DNA of 64,000 nt. It comes from RUG11462 sp036308645 (GTDB lineage Bacteria; Bacillota; Clostridia; Oscillospirales; Acutalibacteraceae). The notes beneath the pieces are model-generated. The model was not told the origin of the DNA, did not search any database, and was given only the letters and a program-made list of their open reading frames with translations. A program made the position numbers and the translations under genes. Within the stretch, counting starts at the first letter, position 1, and every line of letters begins with the position of its first letter. Location of the stretch: assembly GCA_036308645.1 (NCBI GenBank), contig JAXJVH010000022.1, forward strand, positions 5,869 through 69,868, written 5' to 3'. This document shows positions 8,442 through 16,409 of this stretch, one piece after another.

Positions 8442-8903
8442 ATGATAAGTTTTACCGCAAAAATCACAAAGGCGAGGTTTTTTACCGCAATTGCCGTTAT
8501 ACTTATTCCTCTGCTTATTTTTTCTGCGGTTTATATTTCCCGTGCTGCCGAAAACAAAAAACAAGTCGTATTGGCGGGGGCTACCGCCGAACAGCGGGCG
8601 GCTTTTTTAAAGCAATACGGCTGGGAGATCGATTCTTCCGATGAAACTGTAAAGGATACCGTTATTCCGAGCGTTTTTGACAATGTTTATGACGCATACA
8701 ACAGTATTCAGGTTTCTCAAGGGTTTGACCTTTCGGAATATAAAGGCAAGGCGGTTAAACTTTACAATATAAAGGTAAACAATTATCCGAAAAATTCGGA
8801 GTATGTTTACGCTACGCTTATTGTGCTTGACGGCGTTGTAATAGGCGGCGATATTCATTCCACCGAGTTAAACGGATTTATGCATGGATTTGAATTAGAT
8901 TGA
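8442..8903 (+). CDS. DUF4830 domain membrane-anchored protein
   Basis: 153 residues from the ATG at 8442, chosen because AAAAGGA is 9 bases upstream; an earlier in-frame start at 8412 lies inside the inverted repeat. The N-terminus is a signal anchor (FFTAIAVILIPLLIFSAVYI) and the extracytoplasmic part contains AEQRAAFLKQYGWEI, FDLSEYKGKAVKLYNIKV and VIGGDIHSTELNGFM, which match DUF4830 proteins of clostridia. Function is unknown; the fold probably faces the outside and is often found in spore formers. The pseudouridine synthase starts 25 bases later, so the two are likely co-transcribed. Confidence 0.8.
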   Translation: MISFTAKITKARFFTAIAVILIPLLIFSAVYISRAAENKKQVVLAGATAEQRAAFLKQYGWEIDSSDETVKDTVIPSVFDNVYDAYNSIQVSQGFDLSEYKGKAVKLYNIKVNNYPKNSEYVYATLIVLDGVVIGGDIHSTELNGFMHGFELD

Positions 8904-8928
8904 TTTTTTCAAAAAGAGAGAAAACAAA

Positions 8929-9633
8929 ATGGAAAGACTGGATAAAACTATTTCAACTGTGATGAATTTGACCAGAAGCGAAGCGCGCAGATTAATAAAA
9001 ATCGGCAAGGTTTTTGTAGACGGTGAAAGGGCAAAAGCCTTTGATACAAAGGTAAATGAGTTTAGCGACATAACGGTAAACGGCGAGAAAATTACTTTTG
9101 AGAAAAATGTTTATATTATGATGAATAAGGCAAAAGGCGTGGTTTGCGACGATAAGGGTAAATTTCCGTACGCAGTCGATGTTTTGCCGGAAGAGTTGAA
9201 AAGAAAAGACTTGTTTTGCGTAGGCAGGCTTGATAAAGATACCACAGGATTGCTGATAATTACAAACGACGGCGATTTTTCACACAAGGTTATTTCTCCT
9301 AAAAATCATATTGAAAAATGCTACAAAGCGACGCTTTCAAATCCGATTACAGACGCTGATACAGAAAAAGCAAAAAGCGGTATGACGCTCTCAGACGGTA
9401 CTGTTTTAATGAGCGCCGATATTAAGATTTTGACTGCTGACCGTAAAACCGTGAATTTTATTATTAAAGAGGGCAAATATCATCAGATAAAACGTATGGC
9501 GGGTGCGCTTGACAATAAAATAACGGATTTGCACCGAGAGAGTATAGGCGGACTTGCACTTTTTGACAGTCTTGAAAACGGGCAGTCAACGAGAATTTCG
9601 CTTGAAACTGCTTTAAAAGTATTTGATAAGTAA
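8929..9633 (+). CDS. RsuA-family rRNA pseudouridine synthase
   Basis: 234 residues: S4 RNA-binding domain at about 1-60 (RLDKTISTVMNLTRSEARRL, then KVFVDG) and the pseudouridine synthase domain with the catalytic Asp in VGRLDKDTTGLLIITNDG (about 99-116). This belongs to the RsuA/RluB/RluE group that isomerises uridines in 16S or 23S rRNA. The short spacer and overall length suggest RsuA (16S U516) more than RluB, but the target cannot be fixed from sequence alone. AGAGAG precedes the ATG. It closes a same-strand run; the next gene has its own promoter. Confidence 0.9.
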   Translation: MERLDKTISTVMNLTRSEARRLIKIGKVFVDGERAKAFDTKVNEFSDITVNGEKITFEKNVYIMMNKAKGVVCDDKGKFPYAVDVLPEELKRKDLFCVGRLDKDTTGLLIITNDGDFSHKVISPKNHIEKCYKATLSNPITDADTEKAKSGMTLSDGTVLMSADIKILTADRKTVNFIIKEGKYHQIKRMAGALDNKITDLHRESIGGLALFDSLENGQSTRISLETALKVFDK

Positions 9634-9766
9634 GCGCCGTTGCGTTCAATTTTTATTAATACTTTTTTAACATTTTGACGAGAAAAACGGCGAAATATCA
9701 CATTTTTGCAAAAATTATTGTTAATTTTGCATAATAATGTTTGCGCTTTTTTGGCATATTAAATTG

Positions 9767-9795
9767 TTGCAATTTTTTGATATGTATGGTATTAT
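9767..9795 (+). promoter_or_regulatory. Sigma-A type promoter of the UgpC/MsmK-like ATPase gene
   Basis: TTGCAA (9767-9772), 17-base spacer, TATTAT (9790-9795). The resulting leader contains a small hairpin GGGC-GACAA-GCCC at about 9811-9823 just before AGGAGG. Confidence 0.55.
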
Positions 9796-9847
9796 ATTCT
9801 ATGACAAACAGGGCGACAAGCCCTATTTTATATTAGGAGGAAACAAA

Positions 9848-10990
9848 ATGGCAGGCTTATCCTTAAAAGGCATTTATAAAAAGTATCAGGGCGGCGTTAT
9901 TGCGGTTTCTGACTTTAACCTTGAAATTAAAGATAAGGAATTCATTGTATTAGTAGGTCCTTCAGGCTGCGGTAAATCTACAACTCTTCGTATGATTGCA
10001 GGTCTTGAAGAAATTTCAGAAGGTGAACTTTACATAGGCGACCGTCTTGTAAACGACGTTGCGCCGAAAGACAGAGATATAGCAATGGTTTTCCAGAACT
10101 ACGCTCTTTATCCTCACATGTCTGTATTTGAAAATATGGCATTCGGTCTTAAACTTCGTAAAACACCTCGTGATGAAATTAAACGCCGTGTAGATGAAGC
10201 AGCAAGAATTCTTGATATCGCTCACTTGTTAGACAGAAAGCCGAAGGCTCTTTCAGGCGGTCAGCGTCAGCGTGTTGCGCTCGGACGTGCGCTTGTTCGT
10301 GAACCTCAGGTATTCTTACTTGACGAGCCTCTTTCAAACCTTGACGCTAAACTTCGTGCACAGATGAGAACCGAGCTTACAAAACTTCATCAAAGACTCG
10401 GTACTACATTTATCTATGTAACTCATGACCAGACAGAGGCTATGACAATGGCCGACAGAATCGTTGTTATGAAAGACGGTCTTATTCAGCAGGTTGATAC
10501 TCCTCAGCATCTTTATGATATTCCTTGCAATACTTTCGTTGCAGGATTTATCGGTTCACCTCAGATGAACTTTGTTGATTCCGTTCTCCGTAAAGAGGGC
10601 AATGATTTCTTTGTAGAATTCGGTTCAGAAGATACAAAGCGCCGTCTTGGTGTTAAGTTCAAAATTAAACTTCCTGCATATAAAAACGATAAAGGTCAAC
10701 TTGAAAACTATGTTGACAAGGAAGTTATTATGGGTATCCGTCCTGAGCATATTCATGACGAGCCGAAACTCTTAAAAGAGTTCCCTGACGGTATTGTTCA
10801 GGCAAATGTTGAAGTTACCGAACTTATGGGTGCTGAAACATATCTTTATGTTGACTGTGAAACTCATCATCTTATCGCAAGAGTTGCTCCTACAACAACC
10901 GCTAAAATGGGCGAAGAAATTGACATTACTTTCGAGCCTGATAAGATTCATCTTTTCGATAAAGATACTGAAACAGCAATTTGCCATTAA
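9848..10990 (+). CDS. ABC transporter ATP-binding protein, UgpC/MsmK type
   Basis: 380 residues from the ATG at 9848, chosen for the TTAGGAGG just upstream; the open frame extends further left but has no signals. Walker A GPSGCGKST (about 37-45), Q-loop FQNYALYPHMSV, signature LSGGQRQRVALGRAL (about 135-149), Walker B VFLLDEPLSNLD and the switch His in YVTHDQTEAM. The C-terminal third is a TOBE regulatory domain with MGIRPEHI. This is the carbohydrate (CUT1) ATPase type; in Gram-positives a single orphan MsmK often energises several sugar transporters whose permeases are elsewhere. That fits here: no permease gene is adjacent, while two solute-binding lipoproteins lie 1 kb downstream. Codon choice looks like a well-expressed gene. 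Confidence 0.93.
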   Translation: MAGLSLKGIYKKYQGGVIAVSDFNLEIKDKEFIVLVGPSGCGKSTTLRMIAGLEEISEGELYIGDRLVNDVAPKDRDIAMVFQNYALYPHMSVFENMAFGLKLRKTPRDEIKRRVDEAARILDIAHLLDRKPKALSGGQRQRVALGRALVREPQVFLLDEPLSNLDAKLRAQMRTELTKLHQRLGTTFIYVTHDQTEAMTMADRIVVMKDGLIQQVDTPQHLYDIPCNTFVAGFIGSPQMNFVDSVLRKEGNDFFVEFGSEDTKRRLGVKFKIKLPAYKNDKGQLENYVDKEVIMGIRPEHIHDEPKLLKEFPDGIVQANVEVTELMGAETYLYVDCETHHLIARVAPTTTAKMGEEIDITFEPDKIHLFDKDTETAICH

Positions 10991-11003
10991 TTTTCAGAAA
11001 ATT

Positions 11004-11033
11004 AACCGCTTACCTTTCGGTAGGCGGTTTTTG
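11004..11033 (+). terminator. Terminator after the ATPase gene
   Basis: AACCGCTTACC (11004-11014), TTTC loop, GGTAGGCGGTT (11019-11029), then T-run. It overlaps the 3' end of the convergent TauE gene and may serve both strands weakly. Confidence 0.8.
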
Positions 11034-11393
11034 TTTTGAAAACAAAGTTTTAACACTTACGGCTATAAGCAGTACGCCGAAAGCCTTTGATAAAAGCGAA
11101 GTTTTGATTACAGAGGTTAAAAACACGCCGAGCGCACTGCCGAAAAGTCCGGGGATAGCAAGAAAAATCGCTTTTTTTATATCAATTTGCTTTTGTTTTA
11201 AATAGATTATTACCGAAATAAGAGCGATAGGAATGAAAAATATCAAATTTATCACCGAGGCGCTTTGGCGTGAAAAATTCATAAAAAACGTCAGAAAAAC
11301 TATTAAAACTCCACCGCCGCCGACTCCGAGACTGCCAATAATTCCACTTAAAAAACCACCGAATATTAGAATTAAAAAATCCAATGCTTTCAC
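11010..11393 (-). CDS. Half-size TauE/SafE-family membrane transporter, second unit
   Basis: 127 residues with about four hydrophobic helices: FLILIFGGFLSGIIGSLGVG, a glycine-rich turn GVGGGGVL, then VINLIFFIPIALISVIIYL, AIFLAIPGLFGSALGVFL and AFGVLLIAVSVKTLF. TauE/SafE proteins are normally about 250 residues with two such repeats; this and the upstream gene each provide one repeat. They probably export or import small organic or sulfur anions, substrate unknown. Start is GTG at 11391-11393, overlapping the stop of the upstream gene in GTGA, with AAAGGG upstream, so translation is coupled. The stop codon lies inside the terminator hairpin of the convergent ATPase gene. Confidence 0.82.
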   Translation of the reverse strand: MKALDFLILIFGGFLSGIIGSLGVGGGGVLIVFLTFFMNFSRQSASVINLIFFIPIALISVIIYLKQKQIDIKKAIFLAIPGLFGSALGVFLTSVIKTSLLSKAFGVLLIAVSVKTLFSKQKPPTER

Positions 11394-11836
11394 CCTTTAA
11401 AAAACATTCGTACACCTGCGTAAATCATAAATCCGCAGAAAATCTTTTTTAGTAATTCGCAGGACATTTTTTTCATAAGAAACGTGCCTAAAAACGTTCC
11501 TAAAATTCCGAAAGGAATTAAAATGAGCGTTGTTTTGAAATCTATATCGGTTTTAAAAGAATACATTATTGCCGAAAGCACGCAAAGCGGTAAAATAATC
11601 GCAATCGAAGTTGTTTGCGCTTGTCTTTGGTCAAGACCGTTGTGTTTTAGCACTTCCACCGCCGCAATGCCGCCGCCTGCTCCGAAAAGCCCGTTTATTA
11701 TTCCGATAATTACGCCAAAAGCAGTAAATTTTACACCGTTTTTCAAATGATTTTTCAAAATAAACGAAATCCTTTTTGCAAAAATAATTAATTTTGTTTT
11801 TAGTATTTCCGAAAAAGTTTCAAAAATGTTTACCAA
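11390..11836 (-). CDS. Half-size TauE/SafE-family membrane transporter, first unit
   Basis: 148 residues. A charged N-terminal segment of about 35 residues precedes a TauE-type repeat: FTAFGVIIGIINGLFGAGGG (with the family's G-x-G-A-G-G-G turn), SIAIILPLCVLSAIMYSF, TLILIPFGILGTFLGTFLM and KKIFCGFMIYAGVRMFF. It overlaps the second half-size gene by 4 bases. Together they would rebuild a normal-length TauE/SafE protein as a heterodimer. No binding protein or enzyme gene is adjacent to give the substrate. The first ATG is used; a start at an internal Met is not excluded because the ribosome binding site is weak. Confidence 0.82.
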   Translation of the reverse strand: MVNIFETFSEILKTKLIIFAKRISFILKNHLKNGVKFTAFGVIIGIINGLFGAGGGIAAVEVLKHNGLDQRQAQTTSIAIILPLCVLSAIMYSFKTDIDFKTTLILIPFGILGTFLGTFLMKKMSCELLKKIFCGFMIYAGVRMFFKG

Positions 11837-11878
11837 AAAAGATTTTATATTTTTGTAGATTATTTCAATTTAAAAACA

Positions 11879-11907
11879 TTGACTATTAACATGGTTTGTT
11901 GTAAAAT
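11879..11907 (+). promoter_or_regulatory. Sigma-A promoter of the first binding-protein gene
   Basis: TTGACT (11879-11884), 17-base spacer, TAAAAT (11902-11907). The layout matches the promoter at 13611, suggesting it was duplicated with the gene. Confidence 0.75.
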
Positions 11908-11977
11908 TAGTTAGAAAAGATTTAAGTGAATTACTTTTGTTATATATATTATTTGTATTTATTTGGAGGTATTTTAA

Positions 11978-13531
11978 ATGCCCGATACTAAAAAGTGGAT
12001 GGCTTTTATATTGGCAATTGTGTTTTCTGCCTCGATAATGGCTTGTCAAAGCACTGAAATCGACAATAATCCTACAACCGAAAATAAAGATAAAACAACC
12101 GAAGAAATCAAAAGTTCGGTTGTTTCAACGCTCGGCGAAACCACTACAACCGTTACGGAAAACAATGATAACGAAACAGAAACTTCTTCATTGAATAATA
12201 CTGACGGTTCTTATAAAATTGAGCGTACTACAAATAAAGACGGAAATGCAAGCGACGATTTTATTAAGAGTTTAGAAGGTTTTGAATTAAAAATTCTTTA
12301 TCCTTGGAAAAATACTTATGCAAATAAAAAGTGTAAAAAATACGCCGAAACCGCAAAGAAAAATGTTCAAGAACTTTACGGTGTAAAAATACAGGAAAAA
12401 AGCCGATATAATAATTATGATGAAAGTTTGGCCTCTGAAATGGCGGCAAAAAATTGTAAACATCATATTTATTATGCTAAAAATACGATGTTTACCGATT
12501 ATTTTAAAAGCGGTTATTTTGCAAATTTAATACCTGCGATGAGAGAATCGGGCGTTGATTTGCGAGAGCCTTGGTATGTTTCCGAGGCTACGGATTTTTT
12601 GAATATCGACGGCAAGCAGTTAGGCTGGATTTCTTCTGAAGAAGATTTTACAATGCCGTATTTTATAATCTATAATAAAAAACTGCTAAATAAAAAAGGT
12701 CTTGAATCTCCCGAAAGCCTTGCGCAACAGGGACAATGGACTTGGGACAAACTTCGTGAATATGCAGGAAAGTTTTATTCCGATAAAAATGTCAGCGGTT
12801 TTGTAGGCGGCGGTATAAATATGTTAGCCGCTGTTGCACAGCAATTTGACACCCAACTTACTAAAATTGACAAAGGCACTCAACCTACAACTAATTTGAA
12901 TGACGCAAATTTTGCAGACGCTTTAAGCACGTATTATGATTGGACTTACGGTGGATCGTTTTGGTGTGAAACCTTTAACGGTAAAAAAGATTCTTATGCG
13001 ATAAAACAGTTTGAAAAAGGTAAAGTTGCCATGCTTTACGGTAATTATGACGATATAAAGGCGTTAAAAGGCAAATCTGTTACTAAAAATATCGGCGTTG
13101 CGCCGTTCCCTACAAAAGAGGAGTCAAGTGGGTATACAAATATTGCCGAACCCGAATATGTTGCTTTTATTCCGTCTGTTCATCAGGAGCAAGCGTCAAA
13201 AATCTTATTTTTACGCAATGAGTATTATCGCTATAATTATTCTTATTCTTTAAAGAGTTTAACCTCTTCTTTAAAAACATATCTCGGCGATAATGAGCAA
13301 ACGGTTACGAATATTATTAATATCAAGTTAAATAAGGACGGAAACAATACTGATTATTGCTGGACTAAATTTTGTGAAGACGTTGACGCCGGTATAACTA
13401 CCGAGGAAATTGTTAATCAGATTGAAAACGGAACTTATACCTCAACCGAAGCGATAAGCAAGAATAAAAATGCGCTTACGGAGGCTTATGCAAACATTTG
13501 GAAACGTCATAGAATTACAGGGAACGTATAA
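11978..13531 (+). CDS. Extracellular solute-binding lipoprotein, first of a tandem pair
   Basis: 517 residues. Lipoprotein signal (WMAFILAIVFSASIMAC) with lipobox Cys at about residue 23, then a Thr/Ser/Asn/Glu-rich linker to about residue 70, then a periplasmic-binding-protein type 2 fold related to CUT1 sugar-binding proteins: FELKILYPWKN, YGVKIQEKSRYN, AAKNCKHHIYYAK, DGKQLGWISS, YFIIYNKKLLNKKGL, QGQWTWDKLREYAGKFYSD and VAMLYGNYDDI. The tethered protein would capture an oligosaccharide or related solute for an ABC importer. It shares gene-long similarity with the gene 157 bases downstream, and has the same C-terminal ending (RITGNV versus KITGNV). Codon usage is less biased than in its partner. 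GGAGG is well placed before the ATG. Confidence 0.88.
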   Translation: MPDTKKWMAFILAIVFSASIMACQSTEIDNNPTTENKDKTTEEIKSSVVSTLGETTTTVTENNDNETETSSLNNTDGSYKIERTTNKDGNASDDFIKSLEGFELKILYPWKNTYANKKCKKYAETAKKNVQELYGVKIQEKSRYNNYDESLASEMAAKNCKHHIYYAKNTMFTDYFKSGYFANLIPAMRESGVDLREPWYVSEATDFLNIDGKQLGWISSEEDFTMPYFIIYNKKLLNKKGLESPESLAQQGQWTWDKLREYAGKFYSDKNVSGFVGGGINMLAAVAQQFDTQLTKIDKGTQPTTNLNDANFADALSTYYDWTYGGSFWCETFNGKKDSYAIKQFEKGKVAMLYGNYDDIKALKGKSVTKNIGVAPFPTKEESSGYTNIAEPEYVAFIPSVHQEQASKILFLRNEYYRYNYSYSLKSLTSSLKTYLGDNEQTVTNIINIKLNKDGNNTDYCWTKFCEDVDAGITTEEIVNQIENGTYTSTEAISKNKNALTEAYANIWKRHRITGNV

Positions 13532-13610
13532 AAATTTTTCATAATCTTTTTAATAAATTTCTTTTTGTAAACTTTTACATAAAATATTTCAAATTTTTAA
13601 TTAAAAAATA

Positions 13611-13639
13611 TTGACTAATCAGTCAGTTTGATGTAGAAT
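13611..13639 (+). promoter_or_regulatory. Sigma-A promoter of the second binding-protein gene
   Basis: TTGACT (13611-13616), 17-base spacer, TAGAAT (13634-13639), with a second A/T-rich TATTAT just after. GGAGG and the ATG follow about 45 bases later. Confidence 0.75.
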
Positions 13640-13687
13640 TATTATACACAGTAGCGTACTGTTTAAAAAACTTTTGGAGGTAATAAA

Positions 13688-15280
13688 ATGTCAAAATTCG
13701 CAAAGATTATTGCTTTGATGATGGCAGTGCTGTTTACGTTATCGCTCGTTGCTTGCGGCGGTGACGCGGAAGATAATAACGATCCAACCACAGCGCCTAC
13801 AGCACAGACTGAAACAAGCGATAATGTAACTACTTTATCCGGTGAAACCACCACTACCGTAACTACAAAAAAAGGTGATAAAAAAGCGGATAAAACAACA
13901 ACTAAAAAAACAACTCAAAATGCAAACTTAGTAGATACAAGTCAAGGCGTTTCCACTACAGGTAACTTAATTGAGCGTACTACTAACAAAGCCGGCAATG
14001 CTTCTGATAAGTTTGTAAAGAGTCTTAAAGGCTTTACTTTGAAAATCCTTTATCCTTGGGAAAACATTTACGGCGACAAGAAGTGTCAGGCTTCTGCTGA
14101 AGATTCAATGAAATCAGTTGAGGACCTTTACGGCGTTAAAATCACAGAAGAAGGTCAGTTCAATAAGTATAATGAAAATTTGGCTTCAGAACTTTCTGCT
14201 AAAAACTGTGAAAATCATATCTACTATGCACAGGGCGGTTACTTCCCGTTCTATTTCCAGAAAGGTTATATTTCCGACCTTACTCCTGCAATGAGAGAAT
14301 CAGGCGTTGACTTTAACGATCCTTGGTATATTTCAGACGCTAAAGGCTTCCTTAATATCGACGGTAAACAGTATGGTTGGATTGCTTATGAAGACGAGTA
14401 TACAATGCCAAGTTGTATTATTTACAATAAGAGCCTTCTTAATAAAAAGAGACTTGCAGATCCTGCTAAACTTGCAGAACAGGGCAAATGGACTTGGGAT
14501 ACTCTCGAAAAATACGCTAAAAAATTCGCTAATGATAAATCTGTAACAGGTTTTGTAGGCGGCGACGTTATTATGTTAGAGGCAATTGCTAACCAGTACG
14601 GCACTTCACTTACAAAAGTTTCCCGCGGTGCTTCACCTGCTACAAATATTACTGATTCTAAAGTTAAGAGTGCTCTTACAACACTCGGCGAATGGACAGT
14701 AGGCAAAAACGCTTGGTGCGAAACTTTCTCGGATAAATCATGGACTTACGGTAAAACTCAACTTGCCGAGGGCAAAGTTGCTATGTACTTTGGTAAACAT
14801 GATACAATTCAGAACTTAAAAGGTTCAAGAGTTCAGAAAGATATGGGTATTGCTCCGTTCCCGACAAAGAGCGGTTCAAAAACTTATACCGGCATAAGCG
14901 AACCTCAGTTTATCGCATTTATTCCGATAGTTCATCAGAAAATCGCTTCTAAAATTCTTTTCGTAAGAAATGAGTATTATCGTTACAACTATCGTTATGT
15001 TGCAAGAAACTTCCAGTATAAATGGGCAACATACTTCGGTAAAAATACAGAAGCTATTTCAAATGCTGCTAACATCAAGTTTGCTCGCAACGGTAACAAG
15101 ATTAAATTCTGCTGGACAACTGTTTGCGAAACAGGTGAAGATGTTTCAACCGAAAGCATTATTAAGGAAGTTACCAGCGGTAAATCAACTGCTGCTCAGG
15201 CTATCAGCAGTAAGAAAAATGCTCTTACAAATGCTTATAAAGAAGTTTGGAGCGGTCATAAGATTACAGGTAATGTATAA
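13688..15280 (+). CDS. Extracellular solute-binding lipoprotein, second of a tandem pair
   Basis: 530 residues. Lipoprotein signal ends LSLVACGG with the lipidated Cys at about residue 22; a linker rich in Thr, Lys and Asp repeats (TTTVTTKKGDKKADKTTTKK, about 55-80) is followed by the same binding-protein domain as its neighbour (FTLKILYPWENIYG, DGKQYGWIAYEDEYTMPS, QGKWTWDTLEKYAKKF, KVAMYFGKHDTI). The Lys/Thr-rich linker suits passage through or contact with the anionic cell wall. Codon choice (CTT, ACA, GGT, AAA) looks tuned to high expression, unlike the first copy. A strong terminator follows. No permease gene is near; the UgpC/MsmK-type ATPase upstream is the likely energy partner by inference. 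Confidence 0.88.
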   Translation: MSKFAKIIALMMAVLFTLSLVACGGDAEDNNDPTTAPTAQTETSDNVTTLSGETTTTVTTKKGDKKADKTTTKKTTQNANLVDTSQGVSTTGNLIERTTNKAGNASDKFVKSLKGFTLKILYPWENIYGDKKCQASAEDSMKSVEDLYGVKITEEGQFNKYNENLASELSAKNCENHIYYAQGGYFPFYFQKGYISDLTPAMRESGVDFNDPWYISDAKGFLNIDGKQYGWIAYEDEYTMPSCIIYNKSLLNKKRLADPAKLAEQGKWTWDTLEKYAKKFANDKSVTGFVGGDVIMLEAIANQYGTSLTKVSRGASPATNITDSKVKSALTTLGEWTVGKNAWCETFSDKSWTYGKTQLAEGKVAMYFGKHDTIQNLKGSRVQKDMGIAPFPTKSGSKTYTGISEPQFIAFIPIVHQKIASKILFVRNEYYRYNYRYVARNFQYKWATYFGKNTEAISNAANIKFARNGNKIKFCWTTVCETGEDVSTESIIKEVTSGKSTAAQAISSKKNALTNAYKEVWSGHKITGNV

Positions 15281-15311
15281 TATTTGACACTGTAGTTTGA
15301 TATTTAAGTTT

Positions 15312-15358
15312 AAAATCGTTGTCTTACAATTTTATTTGTAAGACAACGATTTTTCTTT
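15312..15358 (+). terminator. Strong intrinsic terminator after the binding-protein pair
   Basis: 18-base perfect arms (15312-15329 and 15336-15353) beginning AAAATCGTTGTCTTACAA, 6-base loop, followed by a T-rich tail. Confidence 0.92.
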
Positions 15359-15362
15359 TTTT

Positions 15363-15567
15363 GGTTCTTTTGCAAAAGTTGGGGTGTAGATTGTCTCCCT
15401 CTGACGAGGGAACTGTCGAGCGAAGCGAGACTGAGGGGAGAGAAAACCCAAAGTATATATCTATCTTTTTATTATTTCTCTCCCTCCGTCACGGCAAAAC
15501 CGCCGGGCCACCTCCCTCGTCAGAGGGAGGCGATGAGTGTTGAAACCCCAACATTAGGAATAGAACC
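15363..15567. mobile_element. MITE-like element, copy 1
   Basis: About 205 bases bounded by imperfect terminal inverted repeats: GGTTCTTTTGCAAAAGTTGG at the left and, on the opposite strand at the right, GGTTCTATTCCTAATGTTGG. Inside are a second inverted pair CTCCCTCTGACGAGGGA / TCCCTCGTCAGAGGGAG and the segment GTCGAGCGAAGCGAGACTGA. A second copy, similar along its full length, lies at 53997-54191. Both sit immediately downstream of a strong terminator. No transposase is encoded, so movement would need a partner in trans. It fills most of this intergenic gap. Confidence 0.78.
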
Positions 15568-15581
15568 TTTCTTTTTTGTGC

Positions 15582-15968
15582 CTATAAAATTATTTTTTCA
15601 ATAGCCTTTTTATGCAGACGTCCGATTTGTTTTTCGGAATAGCCCAGTTTTTCACCGATTTGTTCAAATGAATTTCCGCTTATGTATTTTAGGTATAAAA
15701 TTTCCTTGCATACAAAGTCATCAATACTACCAATGTCATTGGTGATTTTTTCTCTGATATCGACAAGTGCGTCAATATTTTTGTCGATTTCTTTTTCGAG
15801 TTCATACGCTTTTTTCAAAAGATTTCCGACATTGTCCACATCAAAGTCGGTGTACTTTATTGAAAGGGCTCTGTTATACCATTTTTCTTTTTCTTTTATG
15901 AGAGCGTCAATATGAGCGTCTAAAGTCGAAAAGCAACTTAAGTATTTCTTTTTTTCTTCGTAAGTCAT
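15582..15968 (-). CDS. Small sigma-70 region 4-like DNA-binding protein
   Basis: 128 residues. The first 85 are strongly charged and helical (KEKEKWYNRALSIKY, LLKKAYELEKEIDKNIDALV), probably coiled-coil; the last 40 form a sigma region 4/ECF-like helix-turn-helix (ILYLKYISGNSFEQIGEKLG, YSEKQIGRLHKKAIEKI). This layout resembles phage-derived DUF1492/ArpU-type regulators that act on late genes. No phage genes are adjacent, so it may be a stray regulator. AAGGAAT precedes the ATG at 15968. A separate XRE peptide gene lies 79 bases upstream on the same strand. Confidence 0.75.
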   Translation of the reverse strand: MTYEEKKKYLSCFSTLDAHIDALIKEKEKWYNRALSIKYTDFDVDNVGNLLKKAYELEKEIDKNIDALVDIREKITNDIGSIDDFVCKEILYLKYISGNSFEQIGEKLGYSEKQIGRLHKKAIEKIIL

Positions 15969-16047
15969 AAATCATTCCTTCTCTCGGGGCTTGTATTTAT
16001 TATAACCGAAATGCTGACCAATAAACCGTACAAATGTTCGATAAATC

Positions 16048-16239
16048 TCATTTTATTGATTTAATCAGTTCGTCTATCGAGCAATTCATAAGCGATGAAA
16101 GCATTATTATGTGAGAAATATTAGGCACGGATTGACCTTTTTCCCACTTCACTACTGCCTGTTGGCTGACTCCTATCTTATAGGCGACGTATCTTTGCGT
16201 GTAATCATTTTTTAATCTGAATTCTTTTAATTTGTTCAT
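16048..16239 (-). CDS. Small XRE-family (Cro/C1-type) helix-turn-helix protein
   Basis: 63 residues, almost only an HTH_3 domain: LKEFRLKNDYTQRYVAYKIG, VSQQAVVKWEKGQSVPNISH, then LSSLMNCSIDELIKSI. A DNA-binding repressor of the Cro type with no effector domain. AAAGGAG sits at the expected distance from the ATG. It is followed on the same strand by the sigma region 4-like gene; both may form a small transferred regulatory pair. The 160 bases between its start and the divergent CYTH gene hold likely promoters for both directions, including TTGACA at about 16330 for the rightward gene. Confidence 0.87.
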   Translation of the reverse strand: MNKLKEFRLKNDYTQRYVAYKIGVSQQAVVKWEKGQSVPNISHIIMLSSLMNCSIDELIKSIK

Positions 16240-16409
16240 TATTTTTAAATCTCCTTTGGTATAATATGGTAATATTTTACATCGTTCGTCTGCTTATGTC
16301 AATTATCTTCACACAATTGTGGGTTGTATTGACAAATAATTTAAAATATTGTAACATTATGTTTAAACAGCGGTAAATTTAAGATTTTAAAATAATAAGG
16401 GTGAAAGAA

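Noticed and set aside
9737..9847. Longer N-terminus of the UgpC/MsmK-like ATPase
   Set aside because: The extra frame overlaps the promoter and lacks a ribosome binding site; AGGAGG lies directly before the ATG at 9848.
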